From the NCBI GenBank assembly GCA_023374025.1, contig SIJG01000011.1:1954574-2018573 (forward strand): a stretch of DNA of 64,000 nt, written 5' to 3'. Positions 42,927-55,099 of the stretch are shown piece by piece (position 1 is the first letter of the stretch; each line of letters starts with the position of its first letter). The DNA comes from Heterodera schachtii. Lineage: Eukaryota > Nematoda > Chromadorea > Rhabditida > Heteroderidae. The notes under the pieces are model-generated. The model ran no database searches. It worked only from the letters and a program-made list of their open reading frames with translations, and was not told the origin of the DNA. The position numbers and the translations under genes were made by a program.

Positions 42927-45900
42927 TTAACCAACGGCGGATGCTTTTAGTTTAATCCCTGCGGGGGAATTCCCTCCCCCCCCCCATTTGATCATCCATC
43001 GTTCATTTTTTACTTCGTGCGAAATCATTCGCGGAAGTTCGCCGGGCCGCGCGCCGTGCATTGGAACATCCGTGACAATTTCTCGACCATGCACTGAAAT
43101 GCGACGAAATGAAAGGGGAGGAAAAATGGACGAACATTCGCAAGACTCGAGAAAATGAAGACAATCGAAGAGCACTAATGAGGGAAAAGCAATGAAATGG
43201 AGGGGGGGGGGGGGGGAAAGCGATCGACCGTTGTCACTGATTTCGACCACACAGCGGGCGATGCTTTCCAACATCGAAGCCATGCCTTGGCAAAAGTAAA
43301 CGGACCAATGAATCGGCTACAAATGTTGGCCAAGTTCCAACCAAAATTACATCGTTTGCTGTAGAACCACGTGTCCATGCCCAACTTCTTCTCGTACGGC
43401 TCCAAAGCGCACACAATGCGCGAGATGCCGAACCTGAAATTGTTTTGCTTCCCTCCCTCGTTGGCATCATTTTTTGCGAATGAAATGCCCAAAGTCTAAT
43501 CGGCAGCGATTGTTCCGTTGGCATTATGTCCCTTTAAACTTTAAGACTCACTCGTAATTGCCTTTGGCACAGTAAACGGTGCCGATGACAAGGTTATGAA
43601 TTAGGGAAAAAAGGTAAATTGAAATAAAAAGGGCAAAAATGGTACAATGATTGACAGATGGAATAACTTTCGATTCGTCGTCTGCGCATTTTCCTCTCTT
43701 TCCACGCGTCGCATCACTTCCTCAGCCTTAAAAATTTGTCATTTTTTTTGGGGGGGGGGGGGGGGGGGGAATTGGAGGACAACCTCTTCGGTGTTAGCTG
43801 AAGGAAATGGAAAAGATTGAAAGGCAAAGAAAAAGGAAAAGACCGACTTGTGAAGATATAACAGGCGCACAAATTGGCCAAAACGACCGCCGAAACGTCC
43901 AAAAGCTGTGCCGAAACGTGGAAGAATGACTAAACATTCAACACAAAAAAAGAGTCACCCGGTCAAAACTCGCGTGGACCAACGGAGCGTAACAATCGCT
44001 GAAAAGGGCACTCTTTCAATTTAAATTTGGCCATTTTTTGAATTTTGCCATTCTTTGCCCTTCCGTCCCATCGGTCTCTCCTCTCACCTCGCCTCTTTGT
44101 ACTTCTCCTGCATGAACAGTGTGTGTGCCAAGTTCAGTTTCCACGTTTCGTTGGCGTGACAAAATTCGGCCGAGTGTCGGAAGAGCTGCTCAATTTGGGC
44201 CCATTGAGCCTTGTCCCATAGCAATTTGGCTTGGGCCATCAAAGCGGGCAAAAACTCGTCGATTGTCTCCTCCACCGAATCGACGGCACGTTGGAGGGCA
44301 CGGCCGTTGTCCTCCTCACGCAATTCCTTTCCAAGAAAAGAATGAATGAACGAACGAACGTTTCGGCATCTGACAACGGCACTTGGAGCTTTTGGTGCTT
44401 CTTTCGGAGTTCGTTCAGTCGGTCCATTGCCAAAGCGTCGAATTTGGCGTACGCTTCGCTTTCGGACGATTGCTGAGTGATCAGAGCATCCAAATAATCG
44501 AATTGAAACTGACAAAACGAAATAATTGGGAGGACAAAGAAAAGGGACGAAAGCACTTGGTTGAGCAATTTGTAAGTGAGATGAGCTGAAAGAGAGCGGA
44601 ATTGAGGTGAATTAAAATGAATGAATGCCAATTAAAATGGCACCGTTTTCGGCCAAAACATCGGCAGCCAAATCAAAATATTCGAATCTGCCAAAGATAA
44701 AATGCAAAAAAGCATCAGGAAATCAAACTGTGCGGACTTGCAATAAAGCAGCAAAAGGTTGGCAAAAGTTTCCGGGGGGAAGGGATTGTTGCCGAGAAGG
44801 TATTGCAACTTGGAGAAACTGTCCGCCAAATTGCTCTCCACGCTGAGCAAAGCCTTGGAATTTGAGAACATTTTACACAGCGATTCGGCGGAGTTTTGTA
44901 GGAATTTGTGGGTTTTAATGCCATAATGGGTTAATTGGCCAAGAAATGTTGGCCAATTCGTTTTGTCCCTTTATTTGCCAGCCATTGGCTGTCTGTCTGT
45001 GCCTGGTTGTGCAGCGTGACCGGGTCCAACTCCTCCTCCATCCGAGCGGGCAAATCCGACAATGCTTCCGCCGCTGCTTCCACTTAACAAAGTGGAAAAG
45101 AATTTGAAATTTTATGATTTACACTAATTAATAATGGGCAACCAGCTCACTTACTGTTTTTCATGCGGTATTCAATGGCAAATTTCAAATTGCACGCTTC
45201 CACCACGGCACTCTCGTGGAGCAGCAAAGTGTTGCCAACGGAACGGAACGGCACTTCCGAGCCCATGCCAACGCCGAGCTCTGTACATACAATAATTCCA
45301 ATTGTAGTGCCCCCCCCCCCTCCCTTTTTCCCCTTTTCCCACCCTGATGGTCTTTGATGGTTCGGTTGATGATTTCGGTGATCGAAAATATTATTAAAAT
45401 GCTTTCCGATTCTTTCGTTTTCTTTCTCCCCACCATTTGTAGTGCTTGTGGGAAGTTGTGCATTTGGTAGTGGCAAAGTGCGATGGCATAAGTCAGTTGA
45501 TTCTGCGAGGCCGGCGATTCGTCCACTTTTTGTTGTGCCATTGCGGCGGTGAAACGGCGCAACGCACCTTCAAAATTGCCCTCTTTGTAGTCGAGACATG
45601 CCAAATTCACCTTAAGCGAAAGAGAGAGGGGAGAAAAATTGCAAAAAATAATCAGAAAAAGAATTGATCAGACGGGAAAATGATCAAAATAAGACGGATT
45701 TATAACTGAGTGATCAGCAGACGGAAAAATGCCAAAATGTGAAAAGGGAATGAGAACAGAACGGAGGGACGCACTTCCATGTCCGGGTCGTCGTTGTCGA
45801 ACTGTTCGACCAAAATGCGCGCATTTTGCACGTCCTCCTCTCGATATTTGATGGCCGCGTCCAACTTGACCACTTTGCATTCCATTTTAGGCTCATTTAT

Positions 45901-46795
45901 CTGTGCGAAGCGAATGAAATAAATGTGCCAAAATGAAAATTTACAAATGAATCATTTGGTTTTGAATGGAATTTCTCAATTTTTACCAATGCAAGCGAAG
46001 AAACGGCCTCGGGAAACATATAAGCCTAAATTGGAGGGAAAAGGCGAACGAATGAATGAAAAATGGCAAATGAGAAGCGAAACATTGTAAAGGGATTGGG
46101 CATGGCAAAGGCGGTAGTCGGTGTGCTGCGGGAACAACTCGCTGAGCTTCTCGTAACACTCGGCGGCCATAATGAAATCTGAAAAGAGTTTGAAAAAAGG
46201 GACAGAAAGACAGCGGATACCGTAAGAAAAGGGATACTGTAAGCGGAAATCAAAAAGAAAGGGGATACTGTGAAATGCGATTCAAAAAGAAAAGGGGTAC
46301 TGTAAACACAAAATGAAAAAAGAAAGGAGGTAATACTTAGAACGTGAGTAAGGGTTAAGAATAATGTAAACGTATAAAGAACAGGTACGGTAAAGGTGAT
46401 ATACTGTAAGCGAAATTTAAAAAGAAAAGTGTACTGTAAAAGCAAATTTTCGGCGAGCCATTTTCATTTTCAATGACCAAAAAAATTAAACTTCGTTTGA
46501 CCTTGCAGATGATGGTAACAATAGCCCAAAAGTGAAAGTGCGGCGCGTGACTAAAATTTATTTTCCATTTTCATTTTCCAATTTATTTATTTATTTTTCT
46601 TTGCAATTGACCTCCGGGTTCCGCTGCAATTCGTACTGCAAAATTCGAATACATTCTGTGAATTTGTTCTCTTTGATCTGTGAGCAAAGAGCGCGAAATA
46701 ATTTTGTTGGATTTGCAATTGAAAGGCATTCATTCACTGACCATGGCATAAATTGTGCTTGTGAATTCGCCGTCTTTGATCGGCACAAATGCCAT
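42927..46795 (-). CDS. dyf-1: IFT70 / TTC30 / DYF-1, intraflagellar transport TPR protein
   Basis: TPR protein of IFT-B that, in C. elegans, is needed for OSM-3 kinesin function and tubulin polyglutamylation in cilia. I traced 22 exons in phase: 46795-46742, 46677-46612, 46550-46502, 46178-46084, 46025-45987, 45900-45775, 45610-45343, 45280-45155, 45082-45003, 44853-44738, 44687-44644, 44585-44557, 44508-44356, 44326-44088, 43998-43959, 43929-43848, 43797-43784 (14 nt), 43726-43646, 43595-43552, 43433-43351, 43285-43229, 43093-42927. The N-terminus reads K-D-G-E-F-T-S-T-I-Y, and later N-P-F-P-P-E-T-F-A-N-L-L-L-L-Y, L-M-A-Q-A-K and V-V-L-A-N-L-C fit the family. Oddities: a GC-AG intron after 45003, a probable intron near 45433-45383 ending TTTTCG, and one before 43595 ending TTCAT instead of AG. 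Length ~600 residues, near the usual ~650. Confidence 0.88.
46200..46445. repeat. Degenerate tandem repeat in dyf-1 intron
   Basis: Seven or so imperfect ~32-bp units around (G)GGGTACTGTAA(G/A)CG.AAAT.AAAAAGAAA in the third intron. The same GGTACTGTA core occurs at 40926 and 41416. Confidence 0.55.
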
Positions 46796-46952
46796 TTTAA
46801 TGACTCAAAAAAAGCAAAGCAATTTGCACAATTCACTGATCAATTGTTTAATTGTCCCATATTTTCAACAAAAATTCCGTCGTTGCCATGACAATAACCG
46901 AAACGATTGTTATTCGTTAAGGATTTTTATTTATTTGTTTATTTTTAATTGA
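46796..46952. promoter_or_regulatory. Divergent dyf-1 / MIX23 promoter gap
   Basis: Only 157 bp separate the two ATG codons, which point outward. The gap holds an X-box and AT-rich stretches and probably contains both 5' UTRs. Confidence 0.6.
46882..46895 (-). promoter_or_regulatory. X-box (RFX/DAF-19 site) upstream of dyf-1
   Basis: ATTGTCATGGCAAC on the minus strand matches the X-box consensus RYYNYY-AT-RRNRAC at every position. It starts ~87 bp upstream of the dyf-1 ATG, the usual place for ciliary genes driven by the RFX factor DAF-19. On the plus strand (MIX23 direction) one position mismatches. Confidence 0.75.
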
Positions 46953-47826
46953 ATGGCCAATTTCAATGGGAACGCCGACACTTTTTTGTGCAGAGACATC
47001 GGAGAGTTTAAAGTAATTTCAGAGTTTTGACTAAACTTTCACAGGAAATCGGATGAATGGAGCTGAAAATTCGGAATTTTTGCAAAATTATAAACCGAAG
47101 GTTCGCTAAATGAATGAGATTGAAATTGAAACCCCAAAAAATGGGACTTTAAATCCCAAAATCCCTTTTTCTTCACATTTCCCTTCACTTTGCCATTTCG
47201 GCGTGTCATTGACAAATTGCGGGCGGCGGAGGACAAAATAATACTGCGACTGAACTGCGAATTGCCCACCAAATCATTCTCAAAACAATTGGACAAGCAG
47301 CGAATTTGCACGGACATTCAGAAAAGTGTCAGTCGTACTGAGAAAAAAACATTAAAAAAATTGAATTTTGCCCCTTTTTTCAGCTGTTCGAAACTCGGAA
47401 AATGCGCGAACATTTGTTGCAGCGGTGTCTCCAAGAAAACGAAGCGACCGCCGAACGATGTAAAGAAAGTGCAGAAAAAGCGACGGAAGCAAAAACGGCG
47501 AAAGCAAATGTAAAAACGGAGGGGGGGGGGGGGGGGAATTGTTTAAATAGGGAATGACATTTTAAACATTTTATCAGCCAAATGCCATTGGTTTTCAAAA
47601 TGGGATACCCTTTTTGCGGTGTCTTTGTTTCGCAGCATTTTACAATAGTTTAGATGTAAAATGTCGGTCTTCTCTATTTTACTAAAATGTTCCCCAGAAA
47701 TTAAAAAAGCTTAATTTCCTTTTTAAGTTGCGCCTCATCAGAGCCGAAATGACCGTGGAAGAAATCGTGCGGTCCCAAGCAGACACGGCACTGCGAGAGA
47801 GGTGCAGGAAAGAACTGCTCATTTGA
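46953..47826 (+). CDS. MIX23: MIX23 (CCDC58) homologue, mitochondrial intermembrane-space protein
   Basis: Four exons of 60, 126, 126 and 99 nt (46953-47012, 47202-47327, 47384-47509, 47728-47826), all phase 0, give 136 residues; human MIX23 has ~144. Recognised by C-R-D-I-G-E-F, then A-A-E-D-K-I-I-L-R-L-N....L-P-T-K-S-F, a Cys about 20 residues before L-L-Q-R-C, a coiled middle, and V-E-E-I-V-R-S near the end with E-R-C. MIX23 is a small twin-Cys protein imported by the Mia40 route that influences mitochondrial protein import. Oddity: exon 2 must begin after TTTCGG, with no AG at the expected 3' splice site; intron 3 holds a run of 17 G. Confidence 0.75.
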
Positions 47827-48034
47827 ACAGATTGTATCCGTTTGAAATTTTTGACTTTTGTTACCGGGATGAATGTATTTCCCTCCAGAATGCCAGCTGC
47901 CTTTTCAGTTTTTCAAGACGTTTTTTTCAAATTTTATTCACATAAAGACAAAAATAATGGAAAGCAAATTGAGTACTGCTCATTTTTGATAGTCATTGGC
48001 TTTTCGACTCCAATTCCTGGATTCTCTTCGATGT

Positions 48035-49927
48035 CTAAAATTGGGTAATGAAAGAAAGCCAAGTTTCGTTGTTTGTTACCGCTGCAATTCGCTGTTTTAC
48101 CAATTGGGAACGGAACTCGGCCACTTTCGACAACGTTTGAACGGAGTGCAAATCCCTTTCCTAAAAAGGAATTATTATAATAGAAATTAAAGTAAAAATT
48201 GAACAATGGAGAGGAGAATGTTCGAGTGTTTCGCTTTTCGGTCCGCGCATCTTCTGAAATTGCCAGAAAATTCTTCGCAGTTGAGCAGCCGCCTCCCGAA
48301 GACTGTTCCTGGCTCCGGTTGGTAGAATTTGGTGTACGTGTCATCACGAGGAGCTTAAAATTTGATGATATTCTTTGTTTTGTATATTTTTAGGGTACTT
48401 ATGCAGTTTACGCCACATAAAAAAAAAATTGTTTTTTTTTAAATTATTAAAACGTGTTTCCAGGGGTATTCAGGGCCGCTGATCACGAAAATGACGTTCA
48501 TTTCGACTAGTTTCGAACTCCGGACCCGAATTCGAACCAAAGTCGAAAATTCATTTTTCACTAAAATCCACCTTTATTGTCCAAAAACGATTCAAATGCA
48601 TGCATGGAATGGTCATGAACCCCCTATTCCTATTCATTTAAGTCAAATTGAATCATTTTTGGATAATAAAGGTGGATTTTAATGAAATGAATTTTCGATT
48701 TTGGTTCGAATTCGGGTCCGGAGTTCAAAACTAGTCGAAACGAATGTCATTTTCGTGATCAGCGGCCCCGAATACCCCTGAAACACGTTTTAATAATTTA
48801 AAAAAAAAACAATTTTTTTTTAATGTGGCGTAAACTGCATAAGTACCATTTTTAGTTATAATTGTGAAACCTTGGGGCTGTTGTTTCTCCGATTGGTCAA
48901 ATTCGTTGGTCAATTTTGAATTTGTGCTCCCATTCCGATGGATTGGATTTGCAGTGGCGAAGAGTTCAGTTGCAGACAAACTGTTCTTCACCGCTAACAA
49001 TTTGTGGCTGCTGTTCGCTTGTCCTTTTGTTCCGTTATTTTCCGCCATTAATTCGCCTTTCTTCGGCTCTTCCGCCATCGTTGGTGTTGAAGCTGACTTT
49101 GAAGGCGATCTCATGTTGTTCTGCCTGGAGAAGCTGTGATCGTCTTCCATCCGAGGTGTACCCGAAAAAGATGTCCTCTTTGGGACAGATGGTGACGAAA
49201 AAGAAGAAATTGGAGGCGTTTGGTGACATTGTCCGACTGGCGATGACGAACTGACACTGGTACACCGTTGCTGATGGAAGTCCGTACTGCTCGAAACTGT
49301 TGGCACAGGTGCCGTCGCGGCGCTTGAGGGAAGCACTTTTTTGCCAGCCGACGAATTGGTCGATGAGAGACCATTTCGCGTCGTCGTTTGTGAGGAGAAA
49401 GCGGGCGGTGGCTCATCAAGACGAGGACGTTTGGGAGCCATGGAAGAATTGTTTGTCACCGATGGGGACGAAATGGAAGAACGGACGGCGTGTCCAGTGG
49501 ACGAGTCGGCAGGCTTGGCAGACAACACGGAAGAGGAATGTGCCGCAACGGAAGTGGAAGAGACGGACGGACGGTGGCGGGGTTTGTTGTACGAAATGTC
49601 TGAAGACGGAGGGACGGACATAGTGCCAAATTTTGCCATCGCTTTGCATTTAGCAAAAGATTTCCACCAACTTTTGTCCTCCCTCGTGCCCAGCGTCGAT
49701 GATCGCACGCGCTGTTCCGCTTGGTCCCTCTCCGCCTGTTTCCATTCCGCCGGTTTTTCCCACTGCGACACTTCCGTCTCTCTGTTGTAATAATACCTAA
49801 AAAGACGGTGGGAAATTTAAATGCCAAACGGATGCCATGGAAACAGTCAAAACGAACACCTTTTACCCGACGAACTGAACTGCTCACTCCACGGACCAAT
49901 CTCTTTCAGACGAGGAGAGGCGGTACC
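48035..49927 (-). CDS. WAC: WAC homologue (WW-domain adaptor with coiled coil), 5' end not found
   Basis: WAC is a nuclear adaptor that recruits the RNF20/40 ligase to RNA polymerase II for H2B ubiquitination and also acts in autophagy/mTOR. Exons in phase: 49927-49860 (I-G-P-W-S-E-Q-F-S-S-S-G-K-R), 49798-48871, 48353-48205, 48160-48035. The WW domain spans the first border (Y-Y-Y-N-R-E-T-E-V-S-Q-W-E-K-P) with both Trp and the closing Pro present. A ~290-residue Ser/Thr/Pro-rich disordered region with an NLS-like P-K-R-P-R follows. The last exons encode the C-terminal coiled coil (L-S-K-V-A-E-F-R-S-Q-L-V-K-Q-R-I-A), matching the WAC end. A MITE lies in the intron before 48353. Upstream exons and the ATG are not identified. 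Confidence 0.75.
48394..48847. mobile_element. Mutator-type MITE, copy 2, in a WAC intron
   Basis: GGTACTTATGCAGTTTACGC at the left end is repeated in inverse at the right end (48847), and the inverted arms extend to ~200 bp. A perfect 8-bp duplication ATTTTTAG flanks it (48386-48393 and 48848-48855). Termini and the TACGCCACA word are shared with the MITE at 41503, so both belong to one family. Confidence 0.8.
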
Positions 49928-50179
49928 CTAAAGGGATGGGGGGAAAAAGCATAAAACGGAAAGAGGAAACGTACCATTTGATGAGAAAGTAGAAAAAGTA
50001 CGACGGAGACTAAAAGTAGAAATTTGTAAAAGCAAATGAAAAGAAAGGAAAATGGGACAAATTGAGTACCAATTGCAGAAAGAAATCACACAGTGAGCTA
50101 AGGAATTAATAATTTAAGCAGATTATTTTAGTAAAAACAAAGCACAAAATATCACATATCGGATAAGGAATTGCAAAAA
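49928..50179. other. Spacer between WAC and WASHC5
   Basis: No firm exon. A possible minus-strand exon (S-P-S-Y-F-F-Y-F-L-I-K) at ~49975-50010 has splice-like borders but does not join WAC in phase. Confidence 0.35.
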
Positions 50180-53100
50180 ATGGAGGGAATTGCATTCACA
50201 AATAAATGTGTGGCATCGGAAGATAAATGTGTCCAAAGAGGCGAATGTTGCAGCATCAGTTTCGCCCCTTCCATCACCGCAACTCCGTCGATTTTTTCAC
50301 CTTTTTGGGAGCCTAAAAATTAAATGTGAAATTTACAACTATCTCATCAAAGCACAATGAAAAAACACCTGTCGTTGTTGTGAGGTCTTTGGCGACAAAA
50401 GAAAAGTACAAAATCACAGAAAGGAAAAACATTTGAGCAGTGGGAGATTTAAGCGATTGATGCTAAAAGCAATTAAAAATTATTAAGAGAATTCCATCAG
50501 TGACAGTTTATTCAAAATGCTAACTTTGGAAACAAAGTCGAGCAACGACGCATTGTCAGTGTTTAGGACCATTAAATCCATTGTCGGATTGTTTTCGTCG
50601 GTCGATATATTTTCCCCATTTGTGAGCCTTAAAATGATAAGAAATTGATCTATTTCTTGACCATAACAACATCCAATCCCCCTTTCTTTCCGGGTTTTAT
50701 CAGGAAAATTTTAAGTAATTTCGACAGTGCACTTCTCACGAAATTTGACTTTTTTCACTTCTATAGATTGGTCCCTTGCAGAGCTGCAAGCATACGAAAA
50801 TACGGCGTTTTTGGACCTGCGTAATGACGGATTACGGGTTTCTCTAATTGAGACAAATCGCATAAATTGCGGATTTCCGTAATTGAATCCAGTAATTCTA
50901 AGTGTAGCCCTGACCCCTTGACTCCAAATGGGTGGATGACCTTCGGAGTGTGCGTTCCGCTGTTTGCAGTGTGCCCAATTGGCTGTGTTTCTCCGCTTTG
51001 ACGAACATTTGCAGATTGCGCAACAACAGCAATTGCTGACCCAATTTAGCGAGGGCGACCAACAGTTCGCGATTCGGACCGGACAATGTAAACTCTGCCG
51101 CATTCGTTGTCAGCTGGGCAATAAGTGCCGTTGGCGAGGCTGACAACGAACGGTGCCGCTCAAAGGGACGTCGTGCGACAATTCGTTGCAATTCAAACAT
51201 ATCCTTGGCCAACAGAGTAGCGACCATCGAGTTCAAACCGTACAGCAACCAATTCTTAGAATGAAGAAACAATGTTTTGGATTATTTTCAGACCATTTTA
51301 TGGCTGTATTTACATCAAGAGAAGCGAAAACATTGCCGTAAAATTTGATTGTTTTCCCGTCAACAGAACGCCAAATGGACTCCATTCGATTGTATTTGGT
51401 CAATCTGAATGCGGAATTCACAATCAGATGAAAAAAGGCATCCGTTTGACAAAACTGTGGCGCTGTGGCGGAGAGCGTAAAATCGAACAGTTTTTCGACC
51501 ACCAATTTTGACTGCGGTATGAAAGGAGCGACGGAAGTGGTCATTGTTGTTCGCTAAATGAAAAACAATTTGTGCGAAAATAACTATTTAAAAATGATAG
51601 CAAACCTCCGCCGTTTTAAATATTTTTTCATTTAGTGACTCCTCCAAAATGCTTTTGAGTTGTTCCGTCCAAATACGGATTCCGTCGCGAATGCCGACAT
51701 GGTCACAGATGAACAGAAAAGACTTTCGGAATTGTTGCAATTTCAGCGACTGATTTTGAAGTGTTCGGAGAATATTTGGTTGGACATCCGAGGCGAAGAT
51801 TTGTTTTAACCGAATCTTAGAAATTAAAATTAAAAAGGTATAACAATTGAAAGAATGTTACATCAAGTTCACGACGGAGTCCATCGGCTAACAGAGCACG
51901 CGGCTGAATTTCCACGTCACCCAGCTGTTTAATGCAGGTGTTCGAAATTCCGAGCGCAAGTTTCGATATTTTAAAGGTGAGGTCAGCCAAAGCGCGTCGT
52001 CTTTTGAAGTCCGAAAATTCACGAATTCGCGCCTTTTCAATGGAAACGGACGAAGTGTCAGTTGGGAAACAGTCGTTTAATTTGGCCATTTCATGGAAAA
52101 CGGCCCGAGGGACGGCCTAAAAAAAACAAAAAAAAACAAATAGGCAAAACGAAAAATCTCTCACTTGGATGACGGCGCGCAATTTAATTTCCAACAGACT
52201 GTAATAGAAGGAACACAGTTTGTTCCGTTTCTCCCCATAAAGGTCTGATGTCCCAAAAACAATGGACGGGACAGATTCGGCCACTTTGAGGAAGATGAAT
52301 TTGACTGAGAGTGCTTCGTCGTGCAAAAGTTGTTCCATTTGTGCGCAATGCCTGCCAACGTAACGGAACAGAAAGACGGACTCGCAATGTTCGCTCAATG
52401 TGTCCACAAAAGTGTCGTCAGCCGCACAAACATTGCGCAACCGTCGCAAGTCGGCGAGCGCGAGCAAAAGGCACTGGCGGAGCAGTAACTGTTGCTGATC
52501 GGTGCTGTCACATTGACTCTGGCACACCTCCGAAATGCGTGCTCTAAGCTGATCCAACGAAACGGAGGCGGCGGCGGTGCAGTCGCCGTCGGAAGAGCAA
52601 AGGGACGAGGCGAGGCCAACCACAGAACACTTCATCGACTCAAGCCAACTGATGACACGGCCTTGAGGTAAGCAACATGGAGGAATATCATGAATGAGCC
52701 AAAAAATCGAAGGATTATGGAACGGCTAACCGAAGGGATAAATACCTATTACGTAAACCAACCAACAAGGGAAAAAAATTCCTTGATTCCGAAAATAGAG
52801 CAAACCAAACTGTGACATTCCCTTCATAGCCAATTCCATGATAGAATTAATTCCGTTTACATTTTAATTTTAATTGGGCCAAAATGATGTAAGTAAACCA
52901 ACCCGTCCTTCGACCTGATTTGACAGACAAAGAGTTGCGCAAAAAAGCAATAATCTGCGAGAAGTTGTCCGAAATTCGTACATGAAGTGCGTTAATACAA
53001 TCTTGACGATTGTTCCTCAAATGGGTTATCGCCTTAATTTTTTTTTCTTTTAAAAATTAAATTTTAGTGAAAACGGGTAAAAACCTTTCGGAATTTGTAT

Positions 53101-54591
53101 TCAAATTGCGACAACTGTTTCAAGAAGGTTAGAATTTCACCAGAATCTTCAGCAATAGCAAAAAGATTAAATCTTTTATTTCTCGACATAAATTCATCTG
53201 AAAATGTATATTACTTAAAAAAGCTTTTGATTTGAAATGACCTTTTGGAAGGTGAAGGATAAGCCATTTGATTGCCCCGTTCATTGCCCTTAGCATTTTG
53301 TCATAATCGTCGAACATTTCCAACGAAAGCAATCCGGAGGTAGGAAAAGTGGCACTTCGAATTGTGGAGAAATGCATTTCGGCGAAGGTATTCGCACGAG
53401 AAGCGTCCCAAGTGCTGGCGATCGCCGCATTGGCAGCCTTAAAGCGCCCCCATTTTTGGAACAAATTGACTGAAAATTAAAACCAATAAATAGGAAATTA
53501 TCTTTTTGTTTGCTGAAAAACCTTGAAAATCGACATGCAAATGAAGAATCTGTGAAATGTGCGATTTCATTTTGTCCAAATAAATGGCGCCCCCTCAGCG
53601 TACCCATCGATTGGCAAAAAAATGATCGATAATTTGACGCATCGTCGTGAATTGGTTGTTCAGCGTATCATGGCCCGGTTCAAAATAAAGGCACACGTAA
53701 AGTGCGTTTTCGAGCCATCCATGCCGTGGGCCCTAAATACCAATGAAAATAAAGCAATTTGAATGAAAAAATCACTTTGTAAAATTGAAGAAATGTAATC
53801 ATTTGTTGAACAAAATATTCGTTTATTCCAATGGTCCTTAATGAGAAATGAAGAAGAAAAAGAATTGGAATTATTCATACAGAAAACTCGACTCGTAAGG
53901 CTCGCGTCGATTACGAAAAATATTCACCACAGTTTCCAACTTTTTCGGAGGGAAATCGATCCTTTAAAACCCATTATTCATTTTTTGAAACAAAAGTGCC
54001 AATTACCTCAGCCTGTAAAAAGCAACGAAAATCCGTTCGCGTAAATCACTTGGGAATTTTTGGTCGATGAGGAGGAGAATAATGCCCAACAAATGCAAAA
54101 GTCGACCACCGAACAATTCCAATTGCTCAACGCATTTTAAACGCGAAAATTGGTCTTTGTATGTTGGAAAAATTGATGAAAAACTAAAAGAAATACTTTT
54201 TAAAATGGACAAATGAAGGGAAAATCACTCAGAAACAGCGAGTAAAAAGTCGTAAAACTTGTCGATTAAATGTCCAAACATTTCCAAAAATGAGGAAAAC
54301 CGCGCGTAGAATTCCCTTTCCAATTGACGCCCCTCCTTTAATTTGCGTTAAAGAAAATTCATTTTCTGTTTTTATTACCTCGCTTCCCTCAGTAAATTTG
54401 TCAAATGTAGCACGGTTTTCGAAGTAAGAAAAGTCGATTAGCAATTTATTAAACGCACTTGACGAAACATTGGCAAAATCAGTCGGGACGAGAAATGACA
54501 GCCTATGAATTTCCGCAATTATACAATGGCTCGTAAATGTTAGGTCCTCCACAAATTTCAAAGAGCCGTTTGCAATTTTATTTGGTAACAT
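50180..54591 (-). CDS. WASHC5: Strumpellin (WASH complex subunit 5)
   Basis: Strumpellin is the large helical subunit of the WASH complex that drives Arp2/3 actin assembly on endosomes. Coding segments, approximate borders: 54591-54370 (H-C-I-I-A-E-I-H-R-L-S-F-L-V-P, then L-L-I-D-F-S-Y-F), ~54110-54005 (L-L-L-I-D-Q-K...R-E-R-I-F-V-A-F-Y-R), ~53730-53580 (Y-F-E-P...I-I-D-H-F-F-A-N-R-W-V), ~53460-53240 (A-I-K-W-L-I-L-H-L), ~53125-53085, ~53000-52900, 52635-52140, ~52115-51862 (A-L-L-A-D-G-L-R-R-E-L), ~51815-51600, ~51545-51330, ~51255-50930, ~50635-50490, and a weak last piece near 50310-50190. Order and sequence follow strumpellin from N- to C-terminus. TTTTTTTAG directly before the ATG suggests an SL trans-splice acceptor. 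The C-terminal ~100 residues are poorly resolved. No stop disrupts the clear segments. Confidence 0.8.
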
Positions 54592-54600
54592 CTAAAAAAA
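54592..54600 (-). promoter_or_regulatory. Possible SL trans-splice acceptor of WASHC5
   Basis: On the minus strand TTTTTTTAG abuts the start ATG. In nematodes such a site with no upstream donor is typical of spliced-leader addition. An upstream coding exon is the alternative. Confidence 0.4.
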
Positions 54601-55099
54601 AAATAAAATAAAAATGTTCACGGAAAATTTGGTTCATATCTAGGATTTTGCCGGGCTTCCGGTCCCGTTTTTGGACAAAACACCGGGAGTCCCGTTCCTG
54701 GGTTCATGGGTTCACATCCCGGTCCATTTTCAAAGTCCAGGTCCCGTTTATTTAAGTTCCAATCCCGCCCCGCAGCGGGACCCGAACCGAAAACTTAGGT
54801 AGTTTTTGTGCACATCCCACGGCCCGAATTGCATCAAAAAACAGAATGCCAAATATTTTTAAGTAATTAAATAAATTTTCATTCAAATTTTAGGAAAATT
54901 TTCCGGCGGACCATTTGATTTTTGAAATTTTTAATTACCTCCAAGAGACCCTCCCCCTCATTTTGGTTTTTTAAAAAATCGTGCCCAATAAACTAGAAAA
55001 GTCCCAAATCTTAAATATTGGACTCTAATTAAATTGTGTAAACCCACATAACAAAAAAAACAAGTCGCGCAAAATTTATCGCATTTATTATTTAAGAGA
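54601..55099. other. Divergent intergenic spacer
   Basis: Between WASHC5 (-) and the BRCT gene (+). Holds a CCCGGT/GGTCCCG-rich patch at 54650-54790 reminiscent of 1140-1300, probably an old dispersed repeat. No gene seen. Confidence 0.4.

Noticed and set aside
49300..49790. Plus-strand ORFs of 107-149 codons opposite WAC
   Set aside because: Shadows of the low-complexity Ser/Pro exon; the minus frame has the WW domain and coiled coil in phase.
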